Notes under the pieces: model-generated | The model's database searches: none | Seen by the model: only the letters and a program-made list of their open reading frames with translations | What the model was told of the DNA's origin: nothing | NCBI GenBank assembly: GCA_020746105.1 | Contig: CM036617.1 | Span: 173,814,412-173,878,411, forward strand | Direction: 5' to 3' | Length of the DNA: 64,000 nt | DNA from: Trogon surrucura | Lineage: Eukaryota > Chordata > Aves > Trogoniformes > Trogonidae | Program-made: the position numbers and the translations under genes | In this document: one piece after another, positions 12,501 to 22,045 of the stretch | How the letters are laid out: each line of letters begins with the position of its first letter | How positions within the stretch are numbered: position 1 is the stretch's first letter

Positions 12501-15500
12501 GTATAGTTTACATAGGACTTCAGGAAGTGAAATCTTCCCCATTTTCCATTCTGCTGGGCTCCTTACCTCTGTAGAAAGAAAAGGAGGTACTTCATGGGCT
12601 CAGAACTAGAAACAACATCATCTTTAAATTATTACTGCTGAGGAAAACAATTGTTACAAAGATGATGAGTAAATGTGTTTGAAGACCCTTTTCTAACTCA
12701 TGAATGAATGTAGTGAATAAAGAGAAAGGGAGAAATTACACACTTTTTTTCTCCATATTTATTTGTTTATTTGTCACTCTGCAATGAGAATATATGCCTT
12801 GGTGTCATGGTGTGACCACTTGGGAAAGGGACAAGATTTACTCATGCTTTAAGATGTAGTTCTTCTGTCACTTTAATCCAGCAGAAGTAGAGTTGCTAAA
12901 AAAGGACCTTCTTTTCCTTCCTCAAGCTCTCAGCCATTCTTTTTTTTCCCCTTCAGACAGTATTAGCATTTAAGCAATTGCACAGCCTGTTGGATCAGGA
13001 ATCTATAAGGAAAGCTAGAAGAATAAGTAGTACTTTGATTTATTTTCCTAATGTTTCAGTTTAGCTGATAAGGTGTAGCAGATTTTGAGACTAACTGCAA
13101 TTTTCTTGGGTAACACAGAAAAATGAAGAAGCCAATATGTTGACTTTGATGGGGGGTGTATCATTGGACCTGTTCGGAAGCTACAAATGCAAGAAACTTA
13201 GGGTTCAAGTCACACCAAAATGTAATATCTTTTTTATAAATATAAGTTGCAATGGGAATGTAAGTGATAAAATAAGATTTGGAGTATCTCAGAATGTTCA
13301 GATGAACTGTTTACATCCTTTTACTTTTTTTATCTTCCCTCTCTATAGGCTGGTAGAAGTGGAAAGACAGTCCCAGAACTGGAAAAAACAATTGGTTTGA
13401 TGAAAAAGGTTGTAGAAAGAGTCCAAAGAGAGAATGAAGATCTGAAAAAAGCTGCAGTTGTGGTATCTAATGAGAAATTACTTGGTCTTGAAAAGGAAAA
13501 TGAGAGGCTAAAGGTACTGATTTATCTCCAGTAACTGTATTTAGTAACAGATTACATGCAAGTTAGTAGGAAAATGGAGCAGCACTTGTTGACATTGATG
13601 GCACAAGTGTTTTAAAAATACCAGATATGAAAAAGGTAGAACAGAAAAGCAAACCTGCATTTTAGCATAACATATGGAACCATTTATGTAAAGGTACTTG
13701 CTACCTTAATGATATATTTAAATCTGTGATGAAGTGTTATGTTCGCTGTGCTAGGTAGCTCTAAGTATGCTGTGCTTTAAAAATGAAAGTCTGAAATTGT
13801 CAACTAAGTACATGTGTTTTAACAAACTGTTTGCTACTTAGTCTGAAATGGAAAAAATGAAACTTCATCTGGAGGGCCAGCTGAGTATGCATTATGAGTC
13901 TAAAACCAAAGGAATGGAAAAAGTCATTACTGAAAACGAGAGGCTGCGTAAAGAACTGAAAAAGGTATGATCATTTTAATGTGTCACTTTAATTTTCATT
14001 AGTTACTGGTTGTGGTAAGTACTTTTTTTTCATTTTAAATGGTGGATATGGAATGGACGCTTTCCTAAGCATTGATATTGCTGTGACAGAGTTTTTAATT
14101 ATATGTGGCGAGGAGGCATCCAAGGAGTAGGCTAAGGAAAGAATTGGAAGTTTTAGCGCCTACCATCTTGGATGTGCCATTCTCCTTTAAATCAGCACTG
14201 CCTCTATCTCACCAACATCTTAGATGCTCCTGTGCTTCATGTGAGATGAAGTATTCCATAAACCTTTGTTTTTATTGAATAATAGGAAGCTGACAATGGA
14301 GAGAAGCTACGAATAGCAAAGAATAACTTGGAGATATTAAATGGCAAGTTAACTGTAGAGCTGGAGGAAACCATTAAGAGGCTAAATCTGGCTGAGAGCC
14401 AGTTGGATGGAGCTGACAGCAAAAGCTGGAGGTCCTTCGTTGTAACAAGGTAGGATTTGGGAATGAAGTGAGGAAGAAAAACACAAGCGTTAATTCCTCT
14501 TTAAATATTGACAAACAAATTAGACTATCATTTTCATAATGTTTCTTCTGAAGATAGTTTTACGTTACCTGCACTTTATTTTCTGATTTAATATTAGGAC
14601 GTAGAATCAGCATACAGGTCTCTGATACAAATCCAACAGAATCCAAATCGAGCATCCTTGAGTACTGACCCTGTTAGCTGCTTCTGCACGGTAGCCAGTT
14701 ACTTACCTCTCTTCTTCAGGTCAGCGGTAGACTTCTGGGTAGCTCTGGTAGGGAAAGCACTTCAGGATATAGATTAGTGGTTGTGGTAGTGTTGGGTTGA
14801 TGGTTGGACTAGATGATCTTAGAGGTCCTTTTCCAACTTTAATGATTCTGGGATTCTATGATTATGTAAATGTATTGTGCTTTGTGGAGTATTGTCAGCA
14901 TTTTTGCTGAGCATAGAAGGTATTTCAGTACCTTTATCACATGGGTGACAATCTGAAACAAAAAACAGAAGCCAGCAGCCTGCATCTTGCAGCTTGGCTG
15001 CATTTGAATCTACATTTAACTATGTGAGTGTGCAGAGGTTGTGTTAGAAAACCCACTGGGATTTCTGTATTCCTTGTGATGTGTAGGTATGTGTGCTCTG
15101 AAAGCCCTGAAAGCTGATAGCAGTCAGCTAGCTGCTTCTGTTATCTGAAGAAGGGAGAAAAACTCAGAGACTAGCACTGGATTATCTTTTCCAATACATA
15201 AAATGAAGTGTGGGCATCACCATTTCCAGAATTTTAGATAAAACTCAGATTTTGAAATCAGCATCAAAAATCATTTTTGGTTTGATAATAATGTCTGCAA
15301 CTTTTCACATGTAAGTTATCTGAAAGTTACCTAGCAGTTGTTTTAACCTCAGGTATCACTTGCATCCCTCAGCATGGAACAAACTAAAGAAAACAGTTCT
15401 ATGACACTGATTTCTGCTTTTCAATTTAGGCACACATTTTTAATTTATTTGTACTTCTGCAGTTATTTCAGATGCTTTTTCTATGACAGCCTACTTCTAC

Positions 15501-18500
15501 AGGCTGGAGAGCTTAACTCTACAGCCTGAACAACTTTTAATTGCATTCATTTCTTTGCTAGAAGCTGTTTAGTTCTGTGTTTTGTTGTTTACTCAAATAA
15601 ATGATTCTGGCATTCACCCAAAAGCATAGCTAGTCCAAAAAGCATGACTCTTACATCCATTTTTAATAATGAGCTACACACAAAGATGCTAGTTATATGT
15701 CACACTCGCATGTTTAATAATGAACAGATTAATATAGAAGATGAAGTTTTATATAAGATATATTCACATGAAACATGCCTGTGATTCATCAAAGTGGACA
15801 AGGAAAGGGAATTTTACTCTCTTGAGGCAAGAGTAGTGAGGTAAAATGCCTCTGTGCAAGGTCAGGGGACAGCCACATTTAGCATTTGGAAGGAGAGCAA
15901 AACTGGCTGCCTGCCACAGGAGGAGGAGGAGGAGAACAGGAACATGCAGTGAAGATGGTAGGCCTTCAACAGCTAGAGTAGACCACTAGAGTCTCAGCTC
16001 AGTAATCTGAATATAGTTTTTCTTTTAGTTCTTCACCTGTTTGAAAAACATTCATACTCAGTTCTGTTTAGTTGATGTAGATAGATAAAAACATATGGTG
16101 GTGCTTAATTGTGCTTGCCCGTTTAAACTGGTGTGAATAGAAACTTTTATTTGCATTTACTTTAACATGATTTTCAAGTGAATGAGTAACACTAAGACAT
16201 TACTGACCTAGAGGAGCTCATCAGGGGGCACTTCAACATGCAGTCCACCTCACCAGTACAATCTTCCAAAGGATGTGCATGGTACTAGAAATCTGATAGG
16301 GCAGGCAAAGGTGTGGTCCAGGTGGTCCTTCGGAAGGCCCTTTGGCAGGTAGCAAGATGCTGGAGATTTTATTGCTGTCTGAAAACCTACTTCAGATGGG
16401 ACATTGGACTACATGATCTCCAAAGGTACCTTCCAACCAGTATTGCAGCGATTCTACAACAAACATTTTTGGCTCTAAGCAAAACAGAATCCTCCTCAGA
16501 CTGCTCTTACTCCAGCATAATTTCTTGTAGAACATTTTTGCCTTTGGAGTCTTCTTCTTCTGTATCTGTATTAACCCTTTTCTCAGTACACTGATTTATT
16601 TTTCATGAATTGTTAAATCATAAGAAATACACTATCAAAAGTACAACACCGAAGTAAGACCTGACCAGCATGCATCCTGCATCAATAAGAGATGTGCCTA
16701 TTTGGTAGTTTGGGGTTTATGTGCACGCCGTGAAAAGATTCCAGCTGCCCTTTAATAAAGGGTATACACAAAGTAAGATCCACAAAGGTGTAACATTTTG
16801 AAAAGCCCTTATTCTGAGATTAAAAATGTATTTTTCATTAAGCTTCTTACAGCTCACTTAAAATAAGACCAGTGATTATTTCAAGGCCAGTGCCCCAAAT
16901 ATGTTTCATGGTATATTTTATGGTATTTAATCTCATAAGGTTACTTTAATCTCTATTTCTGCAAAAGTAATAGCTTTTGCTCTTTATCTTTTTCTAAATA
17001 AAAACACTACCAGGATGCATGAAACTAAGATGAAGGAACTGGAAATGGATATTGCTAAAAAAACCCAAACCATTACTGATCTTAAACGGCAGCTTCAAGA
17101 AGCAGCAGAACGTGAATGCAATGCTGATAAAAAGTTACAAGATCTAAAAGAAGAAGTAAGTAAAATTTAGCCAGATAACTCTGAGAATAGATTGTTTAAT
17201 ATTAATTAATTAATTAAGTTCTACTGTCTGTACTGGCAGAGTACATTTTTTCTCATCTATACTGCCAGAGTGCATTTTTTTTTCTTTAATTCATACTTTT
17301 ATAGGGCTTTTTCAGTCCTAATTGCCATAATTGTGTATTTACATATTTTAGCCAGTTATTAAGGTTTACCACATATTACCAATATCTATTCTTGACTTGC
17401 AGTCTTAGGAGGAAATCAGTTTTTTTCTACTGTATTTTTCTGTAGGTTTTATTTAATTGTAGTTTCATAGATCACATGAAAGCCTGTAGGGGCAGATGCT
17501 TCAAATGGTCTTAAAATCTTGTTCTGCAGAGACTTCCCTATTCCTTCCACATCTTTTTTGTGGGATTGCCTCTGCCATCCTAAAGGGGATCTTCATGCCT
17601 ATTTCCAAGATGGGCTCTTAAATGCAGTCTCTAACAAATCACACAATGCATTGGGCTGGAAGGGACTTTTTAAAGGTCATCTAGTCCAAACCCCCTGCAG
17701 TGAGCAGGGACATCCTCAACTAGACCAGGTTGCTCAGAGCCCCATCAAGGCTGACAGTGAACGTCTCCAGGGATGGAGCCTCCACCACCTCTTGGGCAAC
17801 CTGTTCCAGTGTTTCACCACTGTCATTGTAAAGAACTTCTTCCTCATGTCTAATCTAAATCTGCCCTGCTCTAGTTTAAAACCAGTGCCCCTTGTCCTGT
17901 CGCTGCACATCCTTGTAAACCATCCATCCCCAGCTTTCCTGTAGGCCCCCTTCAGGTACTGGAAGGACACATATGGAGAAGTTGGTGAATTTTATTGGGT
18001 ACCTTTGTAAAGATGTATTGAATTTTAGCCTTTAACTAGTCCAGATATGTAGCCCTACAACTGTCGACCCAGATTAGCTTCCATCTTCTCACTTTCGATA
18101 CGTGCCTGGCTTTCTTCCTCAGGGATCTTGCACTGCCCATTCTCAGTGTCAGTTATCGAATACACAACTTTTAACATAGGAAGTCATAAATATTATGTAA
18201 GCAACTAAATGTGTTCAATAACTAGAACTTGGAATTGAGTCCTATAAAACAATTCTATTTTTTCTTGTTTTCCCTTTTTCTAAAGTCAACATTATTAACA
18301 TGAACTGTCTGCCAGCAGCAAAATTAACACAGAGATAAAATCCTTCCATTATGCAATACTACTCTGGAGCAATACTTTCCTGTTTCTCTGATGAAGGAAC
18401 ATGGCCAAGGTTAACTGCATTTTAAAGAAACAGACTGATTGTGAAATCAATGCAAATATTTCTACCTAAAATGCAAATTCTTGGTATTTTAGGTAAAAAT

Positions 18501-20505
18501 AGAATGAAAGCTTATCACTAACAGTGGCCTTATGAGAGTTCATAAATTGTCACTGCATTCAAAACCTGTATATAGCCTCACATTCAAAACACTAATTTTT
18601 TGATCCTCCATCTCCTACTGAAAAGCACTTCTGCATGCTCCTGCTCAGGGACCTATTCTGAGTTACAACTGCAGGTCATCTTTAGTCAACATACAGTCAC
18701 ATCTGTGTTTTCGCTGCTAAATCACACGCTTTTCATACTATGTTTAAAAAAAAACCTGGACACCTAGGTATGCAAATAAGGGTATCAGTAGTATTTTAAA
18801 GTACTTTAATGATTTAAGCATATCGCTTCCTTAAGCATATGTCTAAATTGTGCTAACAGAGCTATATTTCTAACTTTGTAATACAATCTAACTTTCAAAT
18901 GCTTTTTCTCCACCCTTCATGAAATATGTAGAAACGATCTGTACTAACTTTAAAAAGGCTGTAGATAATTAGCTTTGTAGACCCTGTCAGTAGATGGAAC
19001 ACTTGGCTTTTATTTATAACCTAGAATTTGGTTACATCCTTAGTATTATTTGCATTCATATGTTAATCCTGTATCAGAGAACTCCATCTGAACTGCATTA
19101 TCCATGGATACTATTTGCAAGTGTAAAACTTTCTTAATTTTTCTTCAAAGATTGAGCTTCTCAAACACGTTCCTGAGGCTGCAAAGACAGAGCAAAGCTT
19201 CATCAAGGACCTTGAACTTTTAAGGTAATGTACTTCTAAATAACCAAATACCTCAGCCAATATACATGAAATAAGAATGATCAGAAAATTTTATTTACAT
19301 AATTTATACTCTAAAATGTTTTTTGTAATTTTAAAAAATATTCTAAAATTGTTCTTTATTCCAGGTTAACTAATAATCGATTAGAGGATGAAAAAGCAGA
19401 ACTAGCTCACCAGCTGGAGGATTATAAGCACCACATACACAAATACACAAGTGAAGGTCCTGCAGCTGGTAATCACTTTCAATACCTAAAATAAAGATCT
19501 GTATTTTGGGCCTAAAACTATTCTAAAGAATCATTTTAATTATACTAATGCCAGAGTAACATAAACTGGGGCAGACTAAGGTCTTGAATTTTTGAGTACT
19601 TACACAAAGTTTTCATAGGGAAGTGTTAGTAAAAATCTGTACGTGTCATCTTTCTCAGAAGCGCACTAATAGACTGGCCGGGGGGGGTTGCATTCAATCC
19701 CAGGAACTAGACACCACCACCTAATTTGTGCAAGTGCTCAAGAAAAGCCCAGACAACTTAAATTTTTGGTGGTTGTTGATTCCAGTTGGATTTACACACT
19801 TCAGTTTCCGCTTTCAGGAGATGCAGAATTACTGTAACAAGATCATCCACGTAATTGATTTTCATTACCTTAAATTTTATTAAAAATTATCATTATTTTT
19901 TGCAGGACATAATGAAATTGTAGAGAAAGAGCAAAATGAAAAGTTAATGACAGAAGTAGTTGACCTCCAGACACAGCTGAAAGCCGCAGAGGTGGAAAAA
20001 CAGCAATTAAAGGTGAGTTGCAAGGATCATCCTAGGCAAGGTAATGAGCAAAAATTCTGGTTAGCTAGAAAGAGCTGTTTCATATCTAAACTAATATTTA
20101 ATGAAAATGTCAATTTTTAAACATTATCTTTATGAAGGCTATTTTGTTGGTGGTGAATGTGCTGTTCATGGGTAGATTTCTCTGTCTCCAGAGAACATGC
20201 TTATTCTGTCATCATTCAGCCTCTTAAGAAAAAGGCAGAAAAAGTGTTGTTGACTGTTTCCTGAGTTCTGGATCAAAGTGGCACTCCTTCATTCTTTTTA
20301 ACAGGATGAAACAGAAAAGTTGAGAAGAGAACTAGAGAACTTGGGCCCTTCCTTTTTTGAAGAAATCGAGGATCTGAAATACAACTACAATGAAGAAGTA
20401 AAGAAAAATATTATCTTAGAAGAGAGATTAATGAAGCTTTCTGAAGAGCTTGGCATTCAGTTGGATAGTCCAGGCAATGTTTCTGTTGATCAGGCTAGTG
20501 TTTAG
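235..20505 (+). CDS. CEP290: CEP290, centrosomal protein 290, C-terminal 20 coding exons (5' part outside window)
   Basis: CEP290 is a very long coiled-coil protein of the ciliary transition zone and centriolar satellites. It bridges axonemal microtubules to the membrane and gates ciliary protein entry. I see 20 exons whose splice phases all agree, coding 998 residues plus stop: 235-501, 1642-1749, 2346-2545, 3222-3435, 3637-3774, 3869-4090, 4630-4746, 6932-7077, 7810-7965, 8586-8709, 11124-11258, 11512-11601, 13349-13513, 13842-13964, 14286-14449, 17014-17155, 19151-19224, 19365-19468, 19906-20012, 20305-20505. The peptide is Glu/Lys-rich heptad sequence throughout. Family landmarks include [26 protein letters not shown]-like and RWEEGKKW blocks, a GRSGKT P-loop-like motif, and [14 protein letters not shown] near the C terminus. 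This is roughly the last 40% of the approximately 2480-residue vertebrate protein. The tail ends in DQASV and seems to lack the acidic end I recall for mammals. Recognition is by family knowledge; no search was run. Confidence 0.97.
1642..1749 (+). CDS. CEP290: CEP290 exon (2nd in window)
   Basis: The exon lies between aactaacag and TTG|GTAAGT. It has 36 codons, phase 0/0, and reads [20 protein letters not shown], which continues the preceding exon's coiled coil. Confidence 0.95.
2346..2545 (+). CDS. CEP290: CEP290 exon (3rd in window)
   Basis: Acceptor tttacag, donor CCCA|GTAAGT, ending in phase 2. It contains the conserved [13 protein letters not shown] motif. Confidence 0.95.
3222..3435 (+). 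CDS. CEP290: CEP290 exon (4th in window)
   Basis: Acceptor tttattag, donor AGAAA|GTTAGT. One base completes the split codon, followed by 71 codons. The conserved core is [20 protein letters not shown]. Confidence 0.95.
3637..3774 (+). CDS. CEP290: CEP290 exon (5th in window)
   Basis: Acceptor ttttcag, donor TTTCG|GTGAGT; 46 codons, phase 0/0. It begins [20 protein letters not shown]. Confidence 0.95.
3869..4090 (+). CDS. CEP290: CEP290 exon (6th in window)
   Basis: Acceptor ttccag, donor TTCAG|GTAGAA; 74 codons, phase 0/0. The long heptad-rich helix runs from [10 protein letters not shown] to [13 protein letters not shown]. Confidence 0.95.
4630..4746 (+). CDS. CEP290: CEP290 exon (7th in window), two possible donors
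   Basis: Acceptor atttttcag; 39 codons ending AAG|GTATGT. A second donor, GGG|GTAAGA at 4732, would shorten the exon by five codons (VREDK) without changing frame. The longer form better matches the spacing I recall in mammals. Confidence 0.85.
5701..6350 (-). mobile_element. CR1 LINE 3' fragment (minus) in a CEP290 intron
   Basis: It starts with repeats of tcatagaatcatagaat, the reverse complement of the CR1 3' tail, and is 5'-truncated. A single frame of 178 codons (minus, 5790-6326) encodes the C-terminal end of CR1 ORF2, with [19 protein letters not shown] and [16 protein letters not shown]. The open frame and clean tail suggest a young copy. Confidence 0.95.
6663..6845 (+). mobile_element. 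tRNA-Ile-derived, CR1-tailed SINE
   Basis: The head (6663-6737) closely resembles a tRNA-Ile gene. It has an A box TAGCTCACCCG at 6671-6681 and a B box GTTCGATTC at 6716-6724. The body is followed by a CR1-type end (gatgatctctaaggtcccttcc, then attctatgattctatgatc). This architecture is that of CR1-mobilised SINEs such as TguSINE1 of passerines. The tRNA part is degenerate in the anticodon arm, so it is not a working tRNA gene. Confidence 0.75.
6932..7077 (+). CDS. CEP290: CEP290 exon (8th in window)
   Basis: Acceptor acttcacag, donor AGCAA|GTAAGT, ending in phase 2. It carries the conserved [13 protein letters not shown] block. A SINE ends about 85 bp upstream of its acceptor. Confidence 0.95.
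7810..7965 (+). CDS. CEP290: CEP290 exon (9th in window)
   Basis: Acceptor gttgtag, donor TGAG|GTGAGA, ending in phase 2. It reads [20 protein letters not shown] and then an Asn-Leu-Asp-Leu-Glu-Asp coiled coil. Confidence 0.95.
8586..8709 (+). CDS. CEP290: CEP290 exon (10th in window)
   Basis: Acceptor gatgtag, donor CCTCG|GTAAGT, ending in phase 0. It reads [20 protein letters not shown]. It precedes the intron that holds the unexplained acidic open segment. Confidence 0.95.
9242..9877 (+). CDS. Candidate large in-frame cassette exon within CEP290 (212 codons, acidic)
   Basis: This is an open, non-repetitive stretch in an intron of AT-rich DNA. The frame is open from 9185 to a TGA at 9881. 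A pyrimidine-rich tract runs into ttgaatcag at 9241, giving an acceptor in phase 0. CCCGAG|GTTTGA at 9878 is a weak but phase-0 donor. Both neighbouring CEP290 exons (8586-8709 and 11124-11258) meet here in phase 0, so inclusion would add 212 residues without a frameshift. The product has 42 Glu and 13 Asp (about 26% acidic), seven Cys, many Ser and Asn, and a short charged helical stretch ([19 protein letters not shown]). It matches no domain I know and is not part of the mammalian protein as I recall it. It could be a lineage-specific alternative exon, an alternative terminal exon ending at 9881, or a decaying former exon. Confidence 0.5.
10138..10485 (-). mobile_element. CR1 LINE 3' fragment (minus)
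   Basis: It opens with tcatagaatcatagaatgca and runs to ggtactggaaggacac, where similarity stops. It lies in the CEP290 intron between 8709 and 11124 and is the same subfamily as the copy at 17637. Confidence 0.9.
11124..11258 (+). CDS. CEP290: CEP290 exon (11th in window)
   Basis: Acceptor tttctcaag, donor CTGAAG|GTAACA; 45 codons, phase 0/0. It contains [19 protein letters not shown], a hallmark of the family. Confidence 0.95.
11512..11601 (+). CDS. CEP290: CEP290 exon (12th in window), donor ambiguous by 3 nt
   Basis: Acceptor tttttag; it reads [20 protein letters not shown]. The donor is either GTG|GTAGGT, ending at 11601 (the stronger splice site), or GGG|GTGGTA, ending at 11598. The second keeps the mammal-like RGAGRSGKT junction. 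Confidence 0.85.
13349..13513 (+). CDS. CEP290: CEP290 exon (13th in window), P-loop-like motif
   Basis: Acceptor ctctatag, donor CTAAAG|GTACTG; 55 codons, phase 0/0. It starts [20 protein letters not shown]. The GRSGKT is the ATP/GTP-binding-site-like motif described in CEP290, and it needs a Gly or Ala from the previous exon to fit the consensus. Confidence 0.95.
13842..13964 (+). CDS. CEP290: CEP290 exon (14th in window)
   Basis: Acceptor gctacttag, donor AAAAAG|GTATGA; 41 codons, phase 0/0. It contains [15 protein letters not shown] and [11 protein letters not shown]. Confidence 0.95.
14286..14449 (+). CDS. CEP290: CEP290 exon (15th in window)
   Basis: Acceptor gaataatag, donor ACAAG|GTAGGA, ending in phase 2. 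It contains [20 protein letters not shown] and [14 protein letters not shown]. Confidence 0.95.
14775..14868 (+). mobile_element. CR1 LINE 3' tail fragment (plus)
   Basis: Only the extreme 3' end remains: ggttggactagatgatctta through gattctgggattctatgatt. It is diverged and lies in a CEP290 intron. Confidence 0.8.
16395..16460 (+). mobile_element. Old CR1 LINE tail remnant (plus)
   Basis: ggacattggactacatgatctc and ccttccaacc match the CR1 3' end. The octamer tail is decayed. DNA just upstream (16200-16390) may belong to it but I cannot show it. Confidence 0.55.
17014..17155 (+). CDS. CEP290: CEP290 exon (16th in window)
   Basis: Acceptor cactaccag, donor GAAGAA|GTAAGT, ending in phase 0. 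It reads [20 protein letters not shown]. The 2.6-kb intron before it holds CR1 tail fragments. Confidence 0.95.
17637..17972 (-). mobile_element. CR1 LINE 3' fragment (minus)
   Basis: It runs from tcacacaatgcattgggctg to ggtactggaaggacac, in the intron between CEP290 exons at 17155 and 19151. It is very similar to the copy at 10138-10485 and is cut at the same internal position. Confidence 0.9.
19151..19224 (+). CDS. CEP290: CEP290 exon (17th in window)
   Basis: Acceptor ttcttcaaag, donor TTTTAAG|GTAATG, ending in phase 2. It reads [15 protein letters not shown], matching the family's KILKHVPEGAETEQ region. Confidence 0.95.
19365..19468 (+). CDS. CEP290: CEP290 exon (18th in window)
   Basis: Acceptor tattccag, donor GCTG|GTAATC, ending in phase 1. 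It reads [20 protein letters not shown]. Confidence 0.93.
19906..20012 (+). CDS. CEP290: CEP290 exon (19th in window)
   Basis: Acceptor tttttgcag, donor TTAAAG|GTGAGT, ending in phase 0. It encodes a coiled-coil segment with [19 protein letters not shown]. Confidence 0.93.
20305..20505 (+). CDS. CEP290: CEP290 terminal coding exon (20th in window)
   Basis: Acceptor tttaacag; 66 codons and a TAG at 20503-20505. It carries [20 protein letters not shown], the best-conserved C-terminal block, then a short, diverged tail ending VSVDQASV. Confidence 0.95.
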   Translation, partial: DETEKLRRELENLGPSFFEEIEDLKYNYNEEVKKNIILEERLMKLSEELGIQLDSPGNVSVDQASV

Positions 20506-20527
20506 TATCCTCATTATTGATACAGAA

Positions 20528-20533
20528 AATAAA
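20528..20533 (+). terminator. CEP290: Proximal poly(A) signal AATAAA of CEP290
   Basis: A canonical hexamer lies 23 nt after the CEP290 stop codon, which would give a very short 3' UTR. A second canonical hexamer is at 21085-21090. Confidence 0.6.
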
Positions 20534-21084
20534 TTCTGGAGCAGTTATACAATAGTGATTTATTTGTCTGGTTTTATCTTGGCATGACAGAACTCCAGGA
20601 AAGTTAGAATAGTTTGGCACACCTAAGAGTGCAGAATTTGATTAGTCAACAGGTTATGGTTAGTGCTTATATACAGACCAGTCAAAAATGAGTTTTACCT
20701 CTCCCAAGTCCTTTGCAATACTAAATTTTAATTCAGAGCAGTAATTTGGGTAATACACAGGTGTCAGGTGAAGTTGAAACCTTGGACATATCCTAAAAGG
20801 TGAGAAACTTTTACAATGTGCTGAATTCCAAATCAGTAGTATGTCATTTGTTCTTGCAGTCTCATGCTGTTGTACTTCTCAACTATGGACTCAGAGGTCA
20901 GCCTGCCAGTTGTCTCTTCTTACATCCCTGGTTATTTTTACCTCAATTAGAGAAAATCCAAGAACAAAGAAATGAAAATAAAGTTGTGGTGTTTTCAGCC
21001 AAACTAACAATATTTTTGTAGATAAGTGATTTTTTGTTATGTATATTTTATATAGCTGGATGTATACATTTATAGCACAGATAA

Positions 21085-21090
21085 AATAAA
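21085..21090 (+). terminator. CEP290: Possible distal poly(A) signal AATAAA of CEP290
   Basis: This canonical hexamer lies about 580 nt after the CEP290 stop. It faces the reverse-strand hexamer at 21120-21125, so a transcript cleaved here would just meet the RLIG1 3' end. Confidence 0.45.
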
Positions 21091-21119
21091 GCCAACTCAA
21101 ATGATCATGCATTCTCACG

Positions 21120-21125
21120 TTTATT
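21120..21125 (-). terminator. RLIG1: Poly(A) signal AATAAA of RLIG1
   Basis: A canonical hexamer on the minus strand, about 730 nt beyond the RLIG1 stop. I saw no closer AATAAA on that strand. It implies a 3' UTR of roughly 21.1-21.86 kb. Confidence 0.55.
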
Positions 21126-21856
21126 ATTTATAGGCCGTCTTACTTAATATGCCCTTTATGAAGTTTCCCAATTGAGATGCAGACTGAAAATGGGTATTTT
21201 TAAGCCAAGTCTTCTCTCCCTCTTAGGATTTCCAAAATAGAACTAGTATAAGTTTCTATTATTTACTCTTTTTGTCCCCAGACAGTGGAAGTACTTATGG
21301 GATATAGCTTAATTCAGTTTTCAAGTAATAGCACAAAGCCGCAGCTTACCAGTTAAATAATACAGTGAAAAGTTTTCCCCAAAAAGAAATTGTTACAACT
21401 TATCAAATTTCAGGACTAATTCTGGTCCCATCTGAAAAAAAACCCTTTACTGTTCAGAAACAACTAGATCCTAAATCTGAATCCTACATATAACAGTGTC
21501 ATAATAATTCTATTTACAGAAGTGCAACTGACAGTTGATTCCATTCATTAGCTAAGCTATTAGGACCAGCCAGTGTTAGACAACATACTTCTTACACTTA
21601 ATTATAACAGTTGACAGAAACGTCTTTAGAAGTTAAGTATTTTTCAGAACCGAAAATAAACATGCTGAAAGCTAGTTTTCTCCTCTGGATGTCAGATCTC
21701 TCATTATATAAAATTAGTCATTTAGGAAAACCTTAAAATCTTACAGTACCCAGCCTGCTGCCTAAGCTAGAAGACTATTTGGAAAGAGTTCTGTGGTGGA
21801 CACAAGTAAGAGGAATGCAGCACAAACAATGATTAACTTGAAAGAGAAAACTTATT

Positions 21857-22045
21857 TCAAGCATCAAACTTGATATCTTTGAGTCTGTCAAATCTTTGAC
21901 CATCCAAGTTTGAAAACTGGTAAAACAAACTCTTTGGTTCAAAGTCATAGTCGTATTTAGTTCTATTAAAAGAAATTACAACAGGCTGAGAATTCAGGTA
22001 TGTCTCTGCAAGTGGCCAGCGTAAACCAAGATGATGTCGATGGAG
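21857..22045 (-). CDS. RLIG1: RLIG1 terminal coding exon 7
   Basis: Acceptor tattttag; 62 codons and TGA at 21857-21859. It reads [20 protein letters not shown] and ends RLKDIKFDA. Confidence 0.95.
   Translation of the reverse strand, partial: LHRHHLGLRWPLAETYLNSQPVVISFNRTKYDYDFEPKSLFYQFSNLDGQRFDRLKDIKFDA

Noticed and set aside
20800-21021. 73-codon frame downstream of the CEP290 stop as an extra CEP290 exon
   Set aside because: The terminal exon already carries the conserved C terminus and a stop with a nearby poly(A) signal. This frame is hydrophobic and unlike CEP290.
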